From NCBI GenBank assembly GCA_910577355.1, contig CAJTMY010000014.1, forward strand, positions 10,551 through 59,112: a stretch of 48,562 bases of DNA. The letters run 5' to 3'. Shown here piece by piece: positions 9,629 to 19,292 of the stretch (position 1 is the first letter of the stretch; every line of letters begins with the position of its first letter). The notes beneath the pieces are model-generated. The model worked only from the letters and a program-made list of their open reading frames with translations, made no database searches and had not been told where the DNA came from. Source of the stretch: an uncultured Muribaculaceae bacterium. GTDB taxonomy: Bacteria > Bacteroidota > Bacteroidia > Bacteroidales > Muribaculaceae. The position numbers and the translations under genes were made by a program.

Positions 9629-10258
9629 CTATTCGGAGACGCGTTTGAAGCGCATGTCGGCCTTAGGTGATTGGATTTCAAGACCCATTGTAAGACCGTC
9701 GTCGCTCACTTTCACATCGTCTACGACAGTATATCGCGACAATGCATCGGACACATGGTCTACGACTTCTGCATGACACTTCTCCATCGCAATATTCTTT
9801 ATCGAATCGAGAGCCGCATCAGTAGCCCCGACCGGCATCGCACCAACAAACGTAACCTGCGACGGATCAATACTTACCTTCAACTGCGATCGGTCGAACT
9901 GCAACAGCAGGTCATCATCGTCATCGACATCGTAAGACCATATGCCGTCAACAGTGGCAACCGCCGGAACCGACACACGAACAGGAATACTGTCGGCGGT
10001 CATTACATTTTCGAGAGCACTTATGATTTCGACAGCGTCTGATAAAGTCACATCTCCCCCGTCTTTCTGTTGGCCGTATGTGAAGTCCAGAGACAAGACA
10101 CTTGTAGCCTTTGAGGCTCCGGCAACCTGAGATGTGATGTCCGACGGAGAGATTTCAGTCCACTTGCCGATGAAACGCGCATCATCGGCACATGATGTAA
10201 CAGCCATGACAGACACAGCCGCCACAACTGATGAAAAAAGAGTTGAGAATTTAGCCAT
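9629..10258 (-). CDS. Lipocalin-like (DUF4923-type) lipoprotein
   Basis: A 209-residue protein with a lipoprotein signal (about residues 1-23, lipobox VTSC). GKW soon after the lipidated cysteine is the usual first strand of lipocalin-like lipoproteins, and a central IWSYDVDDDDD strand and a C-terminal VDDVKVSDDG strand resemble the 108-608 protein. It is probably an envelope lipoprotein; function unknown. It ends in TAG, which shows that TAG works as a stop here. It is a single-gene transcript, divergent from yitT and followed by its own terminator. Confidence 0.75.
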   Translation of the reverse strand: MAKFSTLFSSVVAAVSVMAVTSCADDARFIGKWTEISPSDITSQVAGASKATSVLSLDFTYGQQKDGGDVTLSDAVEIISALENVMTADSIPVRVSVPAVATVDGIWSYDVDDDDDLLLQFDRSQLKVSIDPSQVTFVGAMPVGATDAALDSIKNIAMEKCHAEVVDHVSDALSRYTVVDDVKVSDDGLTMGLEIQSPKADMRFKRVSE

Positions 10259-10349
10259 AATGACATAATTTTATATTAAAACAAGCATATGGCCGTTTTG
10301 TTCTTGAAATAAAAATGCAAAGCCTGTTTTATAATTGGGAAAAACTCAC

Positions 10350-10357
10350 TAAATTTG
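10350..10357 (+). promoter_or_regulatory. Putative -7 promoter box of the yitT-cdsA operon
   Basis: TAAATTTG followed by C fits TAnnTTTG; a T run lies about 19 bases upstream as a -33 candidate. The box is 42 bases before the start at 10400. Confidence 0.6.
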
Positions 10358-10399
10358 CATTCAGAATCCAACAAGAATCTTAACAACTGTAATATATAG

Positions 10400-11365
10400 A
10401 TGACCGTCGACCGCCTACGTCTCTGGCATACTTTCAAGGACTACTTCTTCATCACACTGGGAGTAGCCATATATGCTTTCGGCTTTGCATCATTCATCCT
10501 GCCCCATGAAGTGGTTATCGGCGGTTTGGCCGGCTTAAGCACTATTCTATATTTCACTCTCGGCATCCCCATCGCCATCGGCAATTATGCCTGCAACCTC
10601 ATACTGCTGGCCATAGCCTTCAAGGTGGTGGGCAAGCAGTTTGTGGTAGCCACGATATTCGGCGCCACCATGATATCGCTCATGATGGGCATCACCATCC
10701 CGCTGTGCGGCGACATATTCCATCTCGATCCATTCCTGAGCTGTGTCATAGGCGGCATCACATCGGGCATAGGCATAGGCATGGCATTTGTGCACGGCGG
10801 CTCGACAGGTGGCACTGACATAGTGGCCGCGATGGTGGCCAAGTACACCAATGTCACCATAGGCCGAATGATACTGTATGTCGACATGATAATAATATCA
10901 TCGTCATATCTTATATTCCACAAGATCGACACCGTGGTCTACGGGTTCATCGTACTGTTCATGTGCTCCTACATGGCCGATCTGATGATAAATACCAACC
11001 GCCAGGCCGTACAGTTCACAATCTTCTCGCGCCGCTGGCAGGAGATCGCCACAGCCATCAACAACGAGGCCAAGCGCGGATGCACCGTGCTCAACGGCAT
11101 GGGATGGTATTCCAAACATGAGGTGAAGATCCTTCTGGTAATGGCCCGCAAAATCGAATCTATCAATATATTCCGTATCGTCAAACGGATCGATCCCGAC
11201 GCCTTCATATCTCAGTCAAACGTCAACGGCGTATATGGCAAAGGGTTCGACCAGATGAAGATACGCATGAAGGTCGATGACGCAAGCACCAAAGCCCACG
11301 TAGAGGAGCGCGCCCGCATCGACGACGAGGTAAAAGCCGCATCTACAGGCCACCGAATTATCTGA
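10400..11365 (+). CDS. YitT family membrane protein (DUF161 + DUF2179)
   Basis: A 321-residue protein with five or six membrane segments in the first 200 residues, containing the conserved GGSTGGTD motif of YitT proteins (about residues 133-140). A soluble C-terminal DUF2179 domain (about 225-305) includes CTVLNGMGWYS and a DPDAFIS segment. The function is unsettled; the family is sometimes linked to transport. It lies 13 bases before cdsA and probably shares its transcript. Confidence 0.85.
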   Translation: MTVDRLRLWHTFKDYFFITLGVAIYAFGFASFILPHEVVIGGLAGLSTILYFTLGIPIAIGNYACNLILLAIAFKVVGKQFVVATIFGATMISLMMGITIPLCGDIFHLDPFLSCVIGGITSGIGIGMAFVHGGSTGGTDIVAAMVAKYTNVTIGRMILYVDMIIISSSYLIFHKIDTVVYGFIVLFMCSYMADLMINTNRQAVQFTIFSRRWQEIATAINNEAKRGCTVLNGMGWYSKHEVKILLVMARKIESINIFRIVKRIDPDAFISQSNVNGVYGKGFDQMKIRMKVDDASTKAHVEERARIDDEVKAASTGHRII

Positions 11366-11378
11366 AATTTTCTGAAGA

Positions 11379-12239
11379 ATGAACAATATGCTGTTGCGTG
11401 CCCTGTCGGGTGCCGTATACGTCCTCCTCATTGTCGCCTGCACACTTGCCGGCCCGATATATTTCGCGGCGCTCGTCGCTCTCTTTACGGTGCTCGGAAT
11501 CCTTGAGCTCGAGAAGATGCTCGGCACCCGCGCATACATACCCATTGCGGCGCGTATATGGGACTGCGTCATAGCGGTGATGGCGATAACAGCCACGCTG
11601 GGCATTGCGCTGTCGCCGTTCCGCGGCGCCGGCTTTGCCGGATTCGAGATGTCCATAGCCCTGCTTCTCATATCCATACTCTACCTGCCGGGGCGCATGA
11701 TGATAGCCGTCACCGACCGCAGCGGCGATCCCGCCCGGGCCACACTCTATTCGGCGTTGGCCATGACCTACGTGTTCATGCCGCTGCTGATGCTGCTTGT
11801 ATCATACAGTTTCGCCGGCCCGCGTGCCACTCTGGCACTGTTTATCTTCATATGGCTCAACGACACCGGCGCATATCTCAGCGGCCGCACATTCGGTCGC
11901 AACAAGCTGTGCGAGCGCCTCTCTCCAAAAAAGACCTGGGAGGGCTTCTGGGGAGGTTTCGCGCTCACCGTAGCCGCCGGCCTCGTAGCCGCCCACATCA
12001 TAGGCGGAGGCACCGTACACGCATATGTCTCATGGACGATTTACGCCGCAGTAGTGAGCATCGCCGGCACATACGGCGACCTTTTCGAATCACTCCTAAA
12101 GCGTACGCTCGGGCTCAAGGATTCGGGCAACATCATCCCCGGACACGGCGGCATCCTCGACCGCATCGACTCCCTGCTGGCCGTATCACCCATCGCGTTG
12201 GTGATGGTCATTCTCACGTTTTTAACCGCAACATTATAA
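11379..12239 (+). CDS. cdsA: Phosphatidate cytidylyltransferase (CDP-diacylglycerol synthase)
   Basis: A 286-residue integral membrane enzyme that makes CDP-diacylglycerol from phosphatidate and CTP, the branch point of phospholipid synthesis. The family signature is present at about residues 245-264: LKDSGN followed by IPGHGGILDRIDS, with the metal-binding aspartates. Upstream, SPKKTWEGFWGG is also typical. About eight membrane helices are visible. It is 13 bases after yitT and 26 bases before the GH9 gene. Confidence 0.93.
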   Translation: MNNMLLRALSGAVYVLLIVACTLAGPIYFAALVALFTVLGILELEKMLGTRAYIPIAARIWDCVIAVMAITATLGIALSPFRGAGFAGFEMSIALLLISILYLPGRMMIAVTDRSGDPARATLYSALAMTYVFMPLLMLLVSYSFAGPRATLALFIFIWLNDTGAYLSGRTFGRNKLCERLSPKKTWEGFWGGFALTVAAGLVAAHIIGGGTVHAYVSWTIYAAVVSIAGTYGDLFESLLKRTLGLKDSGNIIPGHGGILDRIDSLLAVSPIALVMVILTFLTATL

Positions 12240-12265
12240 ACCCTTAACACATTTATCTATATATC

Positions 12266-14059
12266 ATGAAGAAAGCTATCCTTCTGTTAGCGGCAGCAAC
12301 AGCCGCGTGCGCATCGGCCCAGACCCTGCGCGTCAACCAGGTGGGCTATCTCCCCGACGACATCAAGGCTGCCGTCTATATGGGCGATACCGACCCCGCC
12401 CGCATGACATTCGAGCTGTCGTCGCCCGACAAAGGCGTCATCGCCGTGGACAAGGTCGTGGAGACCGAGGCATGGGAACCGTTCAAGCACTCGGCCCGTA
12501 TCTATTTCACCGACATCACCACTCCGGGCGAATATGTGCTCAGCGCCAAGGTCGACGGCAAGGTGGCCGAAGTGAGCAAGGTATACATCGGCGATGACGC
12601 ATACTCGCGCTACTCGCTCAACGAGCTGCCTCTAATCTACCTGCGCCAGCAACGCTGCGGATTCAACCCCACACACAACGAAAAATGCCACCAGGACGAC
12701 GGCATACTCGTGATGGCAGGCGACCTCACCGGCACACATGTCGACGTTACCGGCGGTTGGCACGACGCATCCGACTATCTGCAATACCTCACCACATCGG
12801 CCAACACCGTGTATCAGATGCTTTTCGCCTACCGCGAGAATCCAGGCATATGGGCCGACAAATATGACGCCGCAGGCCTCGAAGGCGCCAACGGCATACC
12901 CGACATCCTCGACGAAGCGCGCTGGGGTCTGGAATGGATGGTGAAGATGAACCCCTCCGACACCCTGTTCCTCAATCAGATCGCCGACGACCGCGACCAC
13001 CGCTATGCCGGCACGCCCAAAGGCGACAACGTGGACTACGGCTGGGGCGCCGGAGGCGCACGCCCGGTATTTGCCTGTGTAGGCGAGCCTGCCGGCCTCT
13101 CGAAGTACAAAAACGAGAGCTGGGGCCTGGCATCATCGGTAGGCAAATTCGCATCTTCATTCGGCCTCGGCAGCGAGATATTCGCCGACATCGACCCCGC
13201 CTTCGCCAAGGAGCTCGCACGCCGCTCGGCAGTGGCATACGAAGTGGGCAAGGCCAATCCCGGTGCCTGCCAGACATGCAGCACCGTATCGCCCTACTAT
13301 TATGAAGAGGACAACTGGGCCGACGACATGGAGCTCGCCGCCATGGCCCGATACCGCGCCACCAACGACTCCGTATACCTCGCCGACGCCATCGCATACG
13401 GACGCCTCGAACCCGTCACCCCGTGGATGGGTGCCGATTCGGCCAACCACTATCAGTGGTATCCTTTCGTCAACCTCGGCCACTCGGAACTCGCCAAAGT
13501 ACCCGGTCGTCCCGGCAAGGAATTCGCCCGCAACATGCGTAGCGGACTGCGCCGCGTGGCCGACCGCGCCGAAGGCAACGCATTCCTCACCGGCATTCCC
13601 TTCATATGGTGTTCCAACAACCTCGCCGTAGCCCTTGTCACACAAGCCATGCTCTACCGCGAACAGACCGGCGACGACACCTACCGCGAACTAGAGACCG
13701 CCGCCCGCGACTGGCTCTTCGGCGTCAATCCCTGGGGACAGACAATGATAATCATGCCCGAGATTGATGGCATATCCTCTCCACGCGACCCTCACTCAGC
13801 CATGAGCGACATGAAGATCGGCGACCGCCCCGGCCGCGACTTCCTCGTAGGCGGCCTTGTCGACGGGCCCGTATACACCAACATATTCAAGAAGCTTTGG
13901 GGCGTGCGCCTGCGCAAGGAAGACCGCTTCGCGGCCTTCCAGAACCCTCTGGTGGTATACCACGACGACTACTCCGACTACTCCACCGACGAACCCACCA
14001 TGGACGGCACGGCATCGCTCACATTCATGCTCGGCCGGCTTTGCGGCGGCAAGAAGTGA
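12266..14059 (+). CDS. Glycoside hydrolase family 9 protein (endoglucanase-like)
   Basis: A 597-residue secreted enzyme: signal peptide (1-19, ending ASAQ), an N-terminal Ig-like CelD_N domain (about 20-105) starting LRVNQVGYLPDD, then the GH9 barrel. The catalytic base region GGWHDASDY is at about residues 163-171, and the C-terminal acid region (DYSTDEPTMDG) at about 568-580. This family hydrolyses beta-1,4-glucans and related polysaccharides with inversion. The substrate cannot be read from sequence. It sits behind cdsA with no SusC/SusD neighbours, so it is not part of a classic polysaccharide locus. A good terminator follows at 14082-14111. Confidence 0.88.
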   Translation: MKKAILLLAAATAACASAQTLRVNQVGYLPDDIKAAVYMGDTDPARMTFELSSPDKGVIAVDKVVETEAWEPFKHSARIYFTDITTPGEYVLSAKVDGKVAEVSKVYIGDDAYSRYSLNELPLIYLRQQRCGFNPTHNEKCHQDDGILVMAGDLTGTHVDVTGGWHDASDYLQYLTTSANTVYQMLFAYRENPGIWADKYDAAGLEGANGIPDILDEARWGLEWMVKMNPSDTLFLNQIADDRDHRYAGTPKGDNVDYGWGAGGARPVFACVGEPAGLSKYKNESWGLASSVGKFASSFGLGSEIFADIDPAFAKELARRSAVAYEVGKANPGACQTCSTVSPYYYEEDNWADDMELAAMARYRATNDSVYLADAIAYGRLEPVTPWMGADSANHYQWYPFVNLGHSELAKVPGRPGKEFARNMRSGLRRVADRAEGNAFLTGIPFIWCSNNLAVALVTQAMLYREQTGDDTYRELETAARDWLFGVNPWGQTMIIMPEIDGISSPRDPHSAMSDMKIGDRPGRDFLVGGLVDGPVYTNIFKKLWGVRLRKEDRFAAFQNPLVVYHDDYSDYSTDEPTMDGTASLTFMLGRLCGGKK

Positions 14060-14081
14060 CACAACACATCAATCTTATACG

Positions 14082-14111
14082 ACAGGAGCCGGTAACGGCT
14101 CCTGTTTTTTT
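14082..14111 (+). terminator. Rho-independent terminator of the GH9 gene
   Basis: A perfect 10-bp stem (14082-14091 with 14096-14105), loop GTAA, followed by seven Ts. Confidence 0.92.
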
Positions 14112-14173
14112 GCCAAAATATCGTAATAGAGAAAACATTTGGGCTCCGACCGCGTAATATTCACAAACAACCG

Positions 14174-14203
14174 TTGATTATTCAAGTTTTTTTGTTAATT
14201 TTG
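14174..14203 (+). promoter_or_regulatory. Bacteroidetes-type promoter of the phosphohexomutase gene
   Basis: TTG at 14174-14176, a 19-base spacer, then TAATTTTG at 14196-14203 followed by C. Both elements and the spacing fit the Bacteroidetes primary sigma consensus. The start codon is at 14246. Confidence 0.75.
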
Positions 14204-14245
14204 CGATACATTATTCGACTCATAAACTAATACCTCATAACTGAC

Positions 14246-15997
14246 ATGGACAATAATCAAGAACTTATCAAACAAGTGACCGAAAAAGCCGGGAAATGGC
14301 TATCCGACAGCTACGACGCCGAGACACGCGCCGCTGTGCAGGCCATGCTCGACAACGACGATAAGACCGACCTGATCGAATCATTCTACAAAGATCTCGA
14401 ATTCGGCACAGGCGGTCTGCGCGGCATCATGGGAGCCGGCTCCAACCGCATGAACATCTACACCGTGGGCGCCGCCACACAGGGCTTCGCCAACTATCTC
14501 AAGGAAGCGTTCAAGGATCTTCCCGAAATAGCAGTCGTGGTTGGCCACGACGTGCGCAACAACTCGCGCAAGTTTGCCGAGACCGTAGCCGATATCTTCT
14601 CGGCCAACGGCATCAAGGTGTATCTCTTCGACAGCTTCCGCCCCACCCCCGAGCTTTCGTTCGCCATCCGCCGTCTCGGCGCACAGGCCGGCGTCAACAT
14701 CACCGCATCGCACAACCCCAAGGAGTACAACGGATACAAGGCATACTGGGCCGACGGCGCTCAGATAATCGCCCCCCATGACGTCAACATCATCGACAAC
14801 GTCAACCGTATAAAGGACGTCGCAGAGATCAGATTCGCAGGCGACCCGTCGAAGATCGAAATCATCGGCAAGGATATGGACGACGCATTCCTCGCCGCTA
14901 TCAAGACCCTGAGCCTCGATCCGGAAGTTATCAGACGCCACGCCGACCTCAAGATCGTCTACACCCCTATCCACGGCACAGGCGTGAAGCTTATCCCCGA
15001 ATCGCTCGCCAACTACGGCTTCACCAACATCATACATGTACCCGAGCAGGATATCCCCAGCGGCGACTTCCCCACCGTGGTATCCCCAAATCCGGAAGTA
15101 CCCTCGGCCATGGCCATGGCTATCGCCAAAGCCAAGGAAGTTGGTGCCGACCTCGTTGTGGCTTCCGACCCCGACGCCGACCGCATCGGTTGCGTCATCC
15201 GCGACAACAGCGGCGAATATCAGCTCGTCAACGGCAACCAGATAGTGATGATACTCATGAACTACATCATGCAGCGCAACCGCGAGCTCGGCCTCCTCAA
15301 GGGCAACGAATATGTAGTCAAGACCATCGTCACCACCGAGACCATCAAGGCAATCGCCGACAACAACCACATAAAGATGTACGACTGCTACACCGGCTTC
15401 AAATGGATAGCATCGGTGATCCGCGACAACGAGAGCACTATGCGCTATCTCGGCGGTGGCGAAGAGTCCTACGGCTTTCTGGCCGAAGACTTCTGTCGCG
15501 ACAAGGATTCCGTATCTGCCATCTCGTTAATGGCCGAAATATGCGCCTGGGCAAAAGACCGCGGTCTCGACTTCAACCAGATGCTTCAAGACATCTACCT
15601 GCAGAACGGCTACTCGCACGAGGAAGGCATATCCGTGGTACGTCCCGGACGTACAGGCGCACAGGAAATCGCACAGATGATGGTGGATTTCCGCAAGAAT
15701 CCCCCCAGAAGCCTCGGTGGATCAAAAGTGGTAACAGTTAAAGACTACGCCGACCTCAACTGCACCGACACCGCTACCGGCAAGGTGACAAAGATGGACT
15801 TCCCCACCACGTCCAACGTGCTCCAGTTCTTCACCGAAGACGGCACCAAGGTATCGGTACGCCCCTCCGGCACCGAGCCTAAGATAAAGTTCTATATCGA
15901 AGTGCACGACAGGATGACCTCAAAAGACGACTACGACCGTTGCAACCGCGACGCCCTTGTCAAAATCGAGGCCGTGAAGAAAGATCTCGGCATCTAA
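14246..15997 (+). CDS. Phospho-sugar mutase (phosphoglucomutase/phosphomannomutase family)
   Basis: A 583-residue alpha-D-phosphohexomutase that interconverts hexose 1- and 6-phosphates. The four family landmarks are present: FGTGGLRGIMG near residue 52, the phosphoserine loop TASHNPKEYNG at about 152-162, the metal loop DPDADRIG at about 308-315, and the phosphate-binding PSGTEPKIKFY at about 541-551. Its length and the GTGGLRG start place it nearer the PGM2-like group than the short ManB/GlmM type. The exact substrate (glucose or mannose phosphate) is not decided by sequence. It is the first gene of a plus-strand run with the pseudouridine synthase and fmt. Confidence 0.9.
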   Translation: MDNNQELIKQVTEKAGKWLSDSYDAETRAAVQAMLDNDDKTDLIESFYKDLEFGTGGLRGIMGAGSNRMNIYTVGAATQGFANYLKEAFKDLPEIAVVVGHDVRNNSRKFAETVADIFSANGIKVYLFDSFRPTPELSFAIRRLGAQAGVNITASHNPKEYNGYKAYWADGAQIIAPHDVNIIDNVNRIKDVAEIRFAGDPSKIEIIGKDMDDAFLAAIKTLSLDPEVIRRHADLKIVYTPIHGTGVKLIPESLANYGFTNIIHVPEQDIPSGDFPTVVSPNPEVPSAMAMAIAKAKEVGADLVVASDPDADRIGCVIRDNSGEYQLVNGNQIVMILMNYIMQRNRELGLLKGNEYVVKTIVTTETIKAIADNNHIKMYDCYTGFKWIASVIRDNESTMRYLGGGEESYGFLAEDFCRDKDSVSAISLMAEICAWAKDRGLDFNQMLQDIYLQNGYSHEEGISVVRPGRTGAQEIAQMMVDFRKNPPRSLGGSKVVTVKDYADLNCTDTATGKVTKMDFPTTSNVLQFFTEDGTKVSVRPSGTEPKIKFYIEVHDRMTSKDDYDRCNRDALVKIEAVKKDLGI

Positions 15998-16057
15998 TAT
16001 ATTGAATATTCCCACAATGCGCCCGCACCATATCGGCTGCGGGTGCATTGTCATAAA

Positions 16058-16759
16058 ATGACAGTGACAATGGCCGACATCCTTTTTGAAGACAACCATC
16101 TGCTTATAGTCAACAAACATCCCGGCGAAATAGTACAGGGCGACAAGACAGGAGACGAACCGCTCGTCGAGACCCTGAAAAAAATGATCAAGGAGCGCGA
16201 CGCCAAGCCCGGCAACGTGTTTCTCGGCGTGGTACACCGCCTCGACCGCCCCGTCGCCGGAGCCGTGATATTCGCCAAGACATCCAAGGCGCTCTCACGG
16301 CTAAACGACATGCTGCGAAACGGCGACATCCACAAGACCTACTGGGCTCTCACACGCGGCATGCCGCCACAGCCGGCCGATACCCTCACCCACTACATCA
16401 CCACAGTGGAGCGCAACAACAAGTCGTATGCATCTGCCGCACCGAAAACCGGCGCCAAGGAGGCACGTCTCGAATATCGCCTGATGGCCAAGGGCGACAC
16501 ATTCAACCTGCTCGAGATCAAGCTTCTCACAGGCCGGAAACACCAGATACGCGTACAGCTCAGCGCCATCGGTTGCCCCATACGCGGCGACCTGAAATAC
16601 GGCGACCGCCGGTCGAATCCCGACGGGTCAATATCGCTGCTCGCACGATCGATCGACTTTATACATCCCGTAAGCAAACAGCCTGTACACGTCGAGGCCC
16701 CCGTACCCGACGAGAATGTATGGAAATCAATCACAGCCACATTACACCCGACAGAATGA
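16058..16759 (+). CDS. RluA-family RNA pseudouridine synthase
   Basis: A 233-residue protein with the RluA catalytic motif HRLDRPVAG (catalytic Asp near residue 63) and the later GRKHQIRVQL segment. It converts a uridine in rRNA or tRNA to pseudouridine; which site cannot be told. No S4 domain is seen, so it resembles the short TruC/RluA-like group. ATG 16058 is chosen as start; ATG 16070 (MADILFED) is equally possible. Its stop overlaps the fmt start (ATGA), so the two are translationally coupled. Confidence 0.88.
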   Translation: MTVTMADILFEDNHLLIVNKHPGEIVQGDKTGDEPLVETLKKMIKERDAKPGNVFLGVVHRLDRPVAGAVIFAKTSKALSRLNDMLRNGDIHKTYWALTRGMPPQPADTLTHYITTVERNNKSYASAAPKTGAKEARLEYRLMAKGDTFNLLEIKLLTGRKHQIRVQLSAIGCPIRGDLKYGDRRSNPDGSISLLARSIDFIHPVSKQPVHVEAPVPDENVWKSITATLHPTE

Positions 16760-17730
16760 CAAAGAAAGACCTACGTATAGTATTTTTCGGCACGCCCGAC
16801 TTTGCCGTGGAAAGCCTGCGCAAACTCGTGGAAGCCGGATACAACATAGCCGGCGTCGTGACGATGCCCGACAAACCTGCCGGCCGCGGCCACAAACTGC
16901 TGCACTCGCCCGTAAAACAATATGCCTTATCGGCCGGACTTCGGCTCCTGCAGCCCGTGAAGCTCAAGGATCCCGAATTTGTCGACGAGCTGCGCTCGCT
17001 GAAAGCCGATCTCTTTATTGTAATCGCTTTCCGCATGCTCCCCGAAGTAGTATGGACGATGCCGCCCCTGGGCACATTCAACCTGCACGCTTCCCTGCTA
17101 CCCCTCTACCGCGGAGCCGCCCCGATCAACCGTGCCGTGATGAACGGAGACAAGCGCACGGGAGTCACCACATTCATGCTCAAGCACGAGATAGACACCG
17201 GCGACATCCTGCGCCGCGAGGAAGTAGATATCCTGCCCGACGACAACGTGGGCGACGTACACGACCGCCTGATGTATCTCGGCGCCGACCTCACCCTCGA
17301 CACCGTCGGCCACATCATAGCCGGCGACCTCACACCCATACCTCAGGATCAGATACCCGGCGGCATACAGCCCACACCGGCACCGAAGATATTTGCAGAG
17401 GACTGCATAATAGATTGGAACCGCACCGCCGAACAGATCCATAATCAGGTACGCGGTCTGTCACCCTATCCGGCGGCGCGCTCGGCCTTCGACCCCGGTA
17501 CAGGCCGGCAGGAAATAATGAAGATTTTCAAGACACGAATCGTCGACGGCATCCCCGGCGCAGAACCCGGCACAGTGACCGCTACCCCCGACATGCGCAT
17601 GACGGTAGCCACAGGCGACGGACGGGCAATAGAGCTTCTCGAAGTATTACCCGCCGGTAAGAAACGGATGTCGGCCGAGGCTTTTCTAAGCGGAGCCAAA
17701 CTCGACAGGCCGTACTTTTCGGCGAAATAA
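16756..17730 (+). CDS. fmt: Methionyl-tRNA formyltransferase
   Basis: A 324-residue enzyme that formylates initiator Met-tRNA with 10-formyl-tetrahydrofolate. It starts with RIVFFGTPDFAV, has the folate/active-site block NLHASLLPLYRGAAP (catalytic Asn and His) near residues 107-121, and DTGDIL with the catalytic Asp. The C-terminal anticodon-arm domain is complete. The start at ATG 16756 overlaps the preceding stop by four bases; the open frame extends upstream but that part is out of family. Confidence 0.95.
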   Translation: MTKKDLRIVFFGTPDFAVESLRKLVEAGYNIAGVVTMPDKPAGRGHKLLHSPVKQYALSAGLRLLQPVKLKDPEFVDELRSLKADLFIVIAFRMLPEVVWTMPPLGTFNLHASLLPLYRGAAPINRAVMNGDKRTGVTTFMLKHEIDTGDILRREEVDILPDDNVGDVHDRLMYLGADLTLDTVGHIIAGDLTPIPQDQIPGGIQPTPAPKIFAEDCIIDWNRTAEQIHNQVRGLSPYPAARSAFDPGTGRQEIMKIFKTRIVDGIPGAEPGTVTATPDMRMTVATGDGRAIELLEVLPAGKKRMSAEAFLSGAKLDRPYFSAK

Positions 17731-17795
17731 ACGGCAGTCTCCGCAATTTAATATTTTTTTTCACTTTTTTAAGCGCTATATCGCCATAAAATGAC

Positions 17796-17803
17796 TAACT
17801 TTG
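17796..17803 (+). promoter_or_regulatory. Putative -7 promoter box before the 17918 gene
   Basis: TAACTTTG fits TAnnTTTG; the -33 region is weak. It would give a leader of about 108 bases. The rest of the gap 17731-17917 shows nothing else clear. Confidence 0.45.
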
Positions 17804-17917
17804 AGTGCCTGAATACAGTACGGCTACTCAACGAACTTATTGGCCGCAGAAGTGTTAAATCTCTAAGGGCTGAATATAGCCACCAACAGATTTATCAACT
17901 ATTTAATACTCGCTGAT

Positions 17918-18193
17918 ATGAGCAACAACTATCAAAATGACGGCTATGGCCGTACCAACCATACCATACGCAGGCCGGTGCCTTCGACTCGCAGCATTCT
18001 CGGCCTTGTCTTCGGCATCTTCATGTTTCTTGTATATGAAGGCATGGGTGTGCTCATGTTCATAAACTTCTTCAAGTGGAGCGGCGACTGGGCATGGACG
18101 CGTTGGATTGTAGGCGTAGTACTTGTGCTCTACGGCTTCTTCCGCGGCTACCGTACCTACAAGGATCTAACACAACGGGATGACGAGATATAA
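17918..18193 (+). CDS. Small membrane protein with two predicted helices, unknown function
   Basis: A 91-residue protein. The first 25 residues are hydrophilic (rich in N, R, T), followed by two membrane helices at about 26-49 and 59-78 and a charged tail ending in QRDDEI. I do not recognise a named family. It lies 31 bases before the PstS-like lipoprotein gene and is probably co-transcribed with it and the TPR gene, so a role near that envelope module is possible. Confidence 0.7.
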   Translation: MSNNYQNDGYGRTNHTIRRPVPSTRSILGLVFGIFMFLVYEGMGVLMFINFFKWSGDWAWTRWIVGVVLVLYGFFRGYRTYKDLTQRDDEI

Positions 18194-18224
18194 GCGTCCC
18201 TCCTTGAATCATAATACCGGCAAT

Positions 18225-19220
18225 ATGAAATCAATACAGCTACTTACCATCGTAGTGGCCGCGACACTCGGCATCGCGGCTACCGGCTGTCTGAAATACG
18301 AGAAAAAGGCCAACTCGCACACCACAGGCACCACCACCATCGTGTGCGACAATACCTTCGAAAACATAATGAAGCAGGAAGTCGATGTCTTCGAATACCA
18401 GTATCCCGAAGCTCACATCCTGGCCAGATACGCCACACAGGCCGAGGCTTTCGACTCGCTGATGAGCCTGAACACCAAGACTATCGTCGTATCACGGGAT
18501 ATTTCAGCCCGCGAACGCGAGATACTCAAGAAAAAGAACCGTAATGTTCGCTCCACCAAGATAGCCGTCGACGCCGTGGCACTTATCGTGAATACCGACA
18601 ATCCAGTGAGCAAGCTCACACTGAAGGAAGTATCGGAGATCCTTGCCGGCAAGTCGACCGACTGGAACGATATATGGCCCTGCGACCTCGGCAAAATATC
18701 GGTAGTGTTCGACGATAAATCATCAAGTCTGATAACTTACATGCGCGACTCATTGCTATACGGAGAGCCCCTCGGCGCCAACGTCTATGCACAGGGATCA
18801 GTGCCGGCAGTGTTCAAAGCCGTAAAAGAGAGCAGAAATGCCATCGGCGTGGTGGGTGTGAGCTGGATCACATCCGACATGGCATCTGCCGACATGTCGA
18901 AAGAGGATCTCGCGATATCCGTATTGGGTGAGGATCCGGTGGAAGGTGCCACCCTCACAGATGAAGTAAAAGTTCTCGCACTTTACAACGACCGTCTCAG
19001 CAGCGACGAAGCCCGGGCCTACAAGCCTTACCAGCAGTATATATTCGACGGCAAGTATCCCCTGTTCCGACAGATGTATATGATCACCACCGGTGCTTCG
19101 GGTAGCCTAGCAGGCGGATTCTACTCGTTTGTGACAGGCAACATCGGACAAAAAATCATACTCAAGACAGGCATCCTTCCCGCACGCATGCAGAGAATCC
19201 AGGTCGAACTCGGCGAATGA
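18225..19220 (+). CDS. PstS-like phosphate-binding-type lipoprotein
   Basis: A 331-residue protein with a lipoprotein signal (lipobox ATGC, cysteine at about residue 21) and a periplasmic-binding-protein fold of the PstS/PBP-like type: TTIVCDNTFENI at the first strand, SRDIS, the hinge DNPVSKLTLKEVSEILAGK, and GVVGVSWI. In the PstS family this domain binds phosphate. No pstC, pstA, pstB or phoU is nearby, so it may not serve a classic Pst transporter. ATG 18225 is used because it begins the signal peptide; a longer frame overlaps the preceding gene. The TPR gene follows after 72 bases. Confidence 0.8.
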   Translation: MKSIQLLTIVVAATLGIAATGCLKYEKKANSHTTGTTTIVCDNTFENIMKQEVDVFEYQYPEAHILARYATQAEAFDSLMSLNTKTIVVSRDISAREREILKKKNRNVRSTKIAVDAVALIVNTDNPVSKLTLKEVSEILAGKSTDWNDIWPCDLGKISVVFDDKSSSLITYMRDSLLYGEPLGANVYAQGSVPAVFKAVKESRNAIGVVGVSWITSDMASADMSKEDLAISVLGEDPVEGATLTDEVKVLALYNDRLSSDEARAYKPYQQYIFDGKYPLFRQMYMITTGASGSLAGGFYSFVTGNIGQKIILKTGILPARMQRIQVELGE

Positions 19221-19292
19221 TCCGATAACACATACACAACTACATATTTTGCTATCTCGAAAAAGTAATCACAAACAACAACAATCGTTTAT

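Noticed and set aside
12266..14059. A polysaccharide utilisation locus around the GH9 gene
   Set aside because: No SusC/SusD pair, sensor or further glycosidases are near; its neighbours are cdsA and a phosphohexomutase.
14381..15370. A 329-codon minus-strand frame opposite the phosphohexomutase
   Set aside because: Rich in G, V and D as expected from the complement of a GC-biased gene; no motif.
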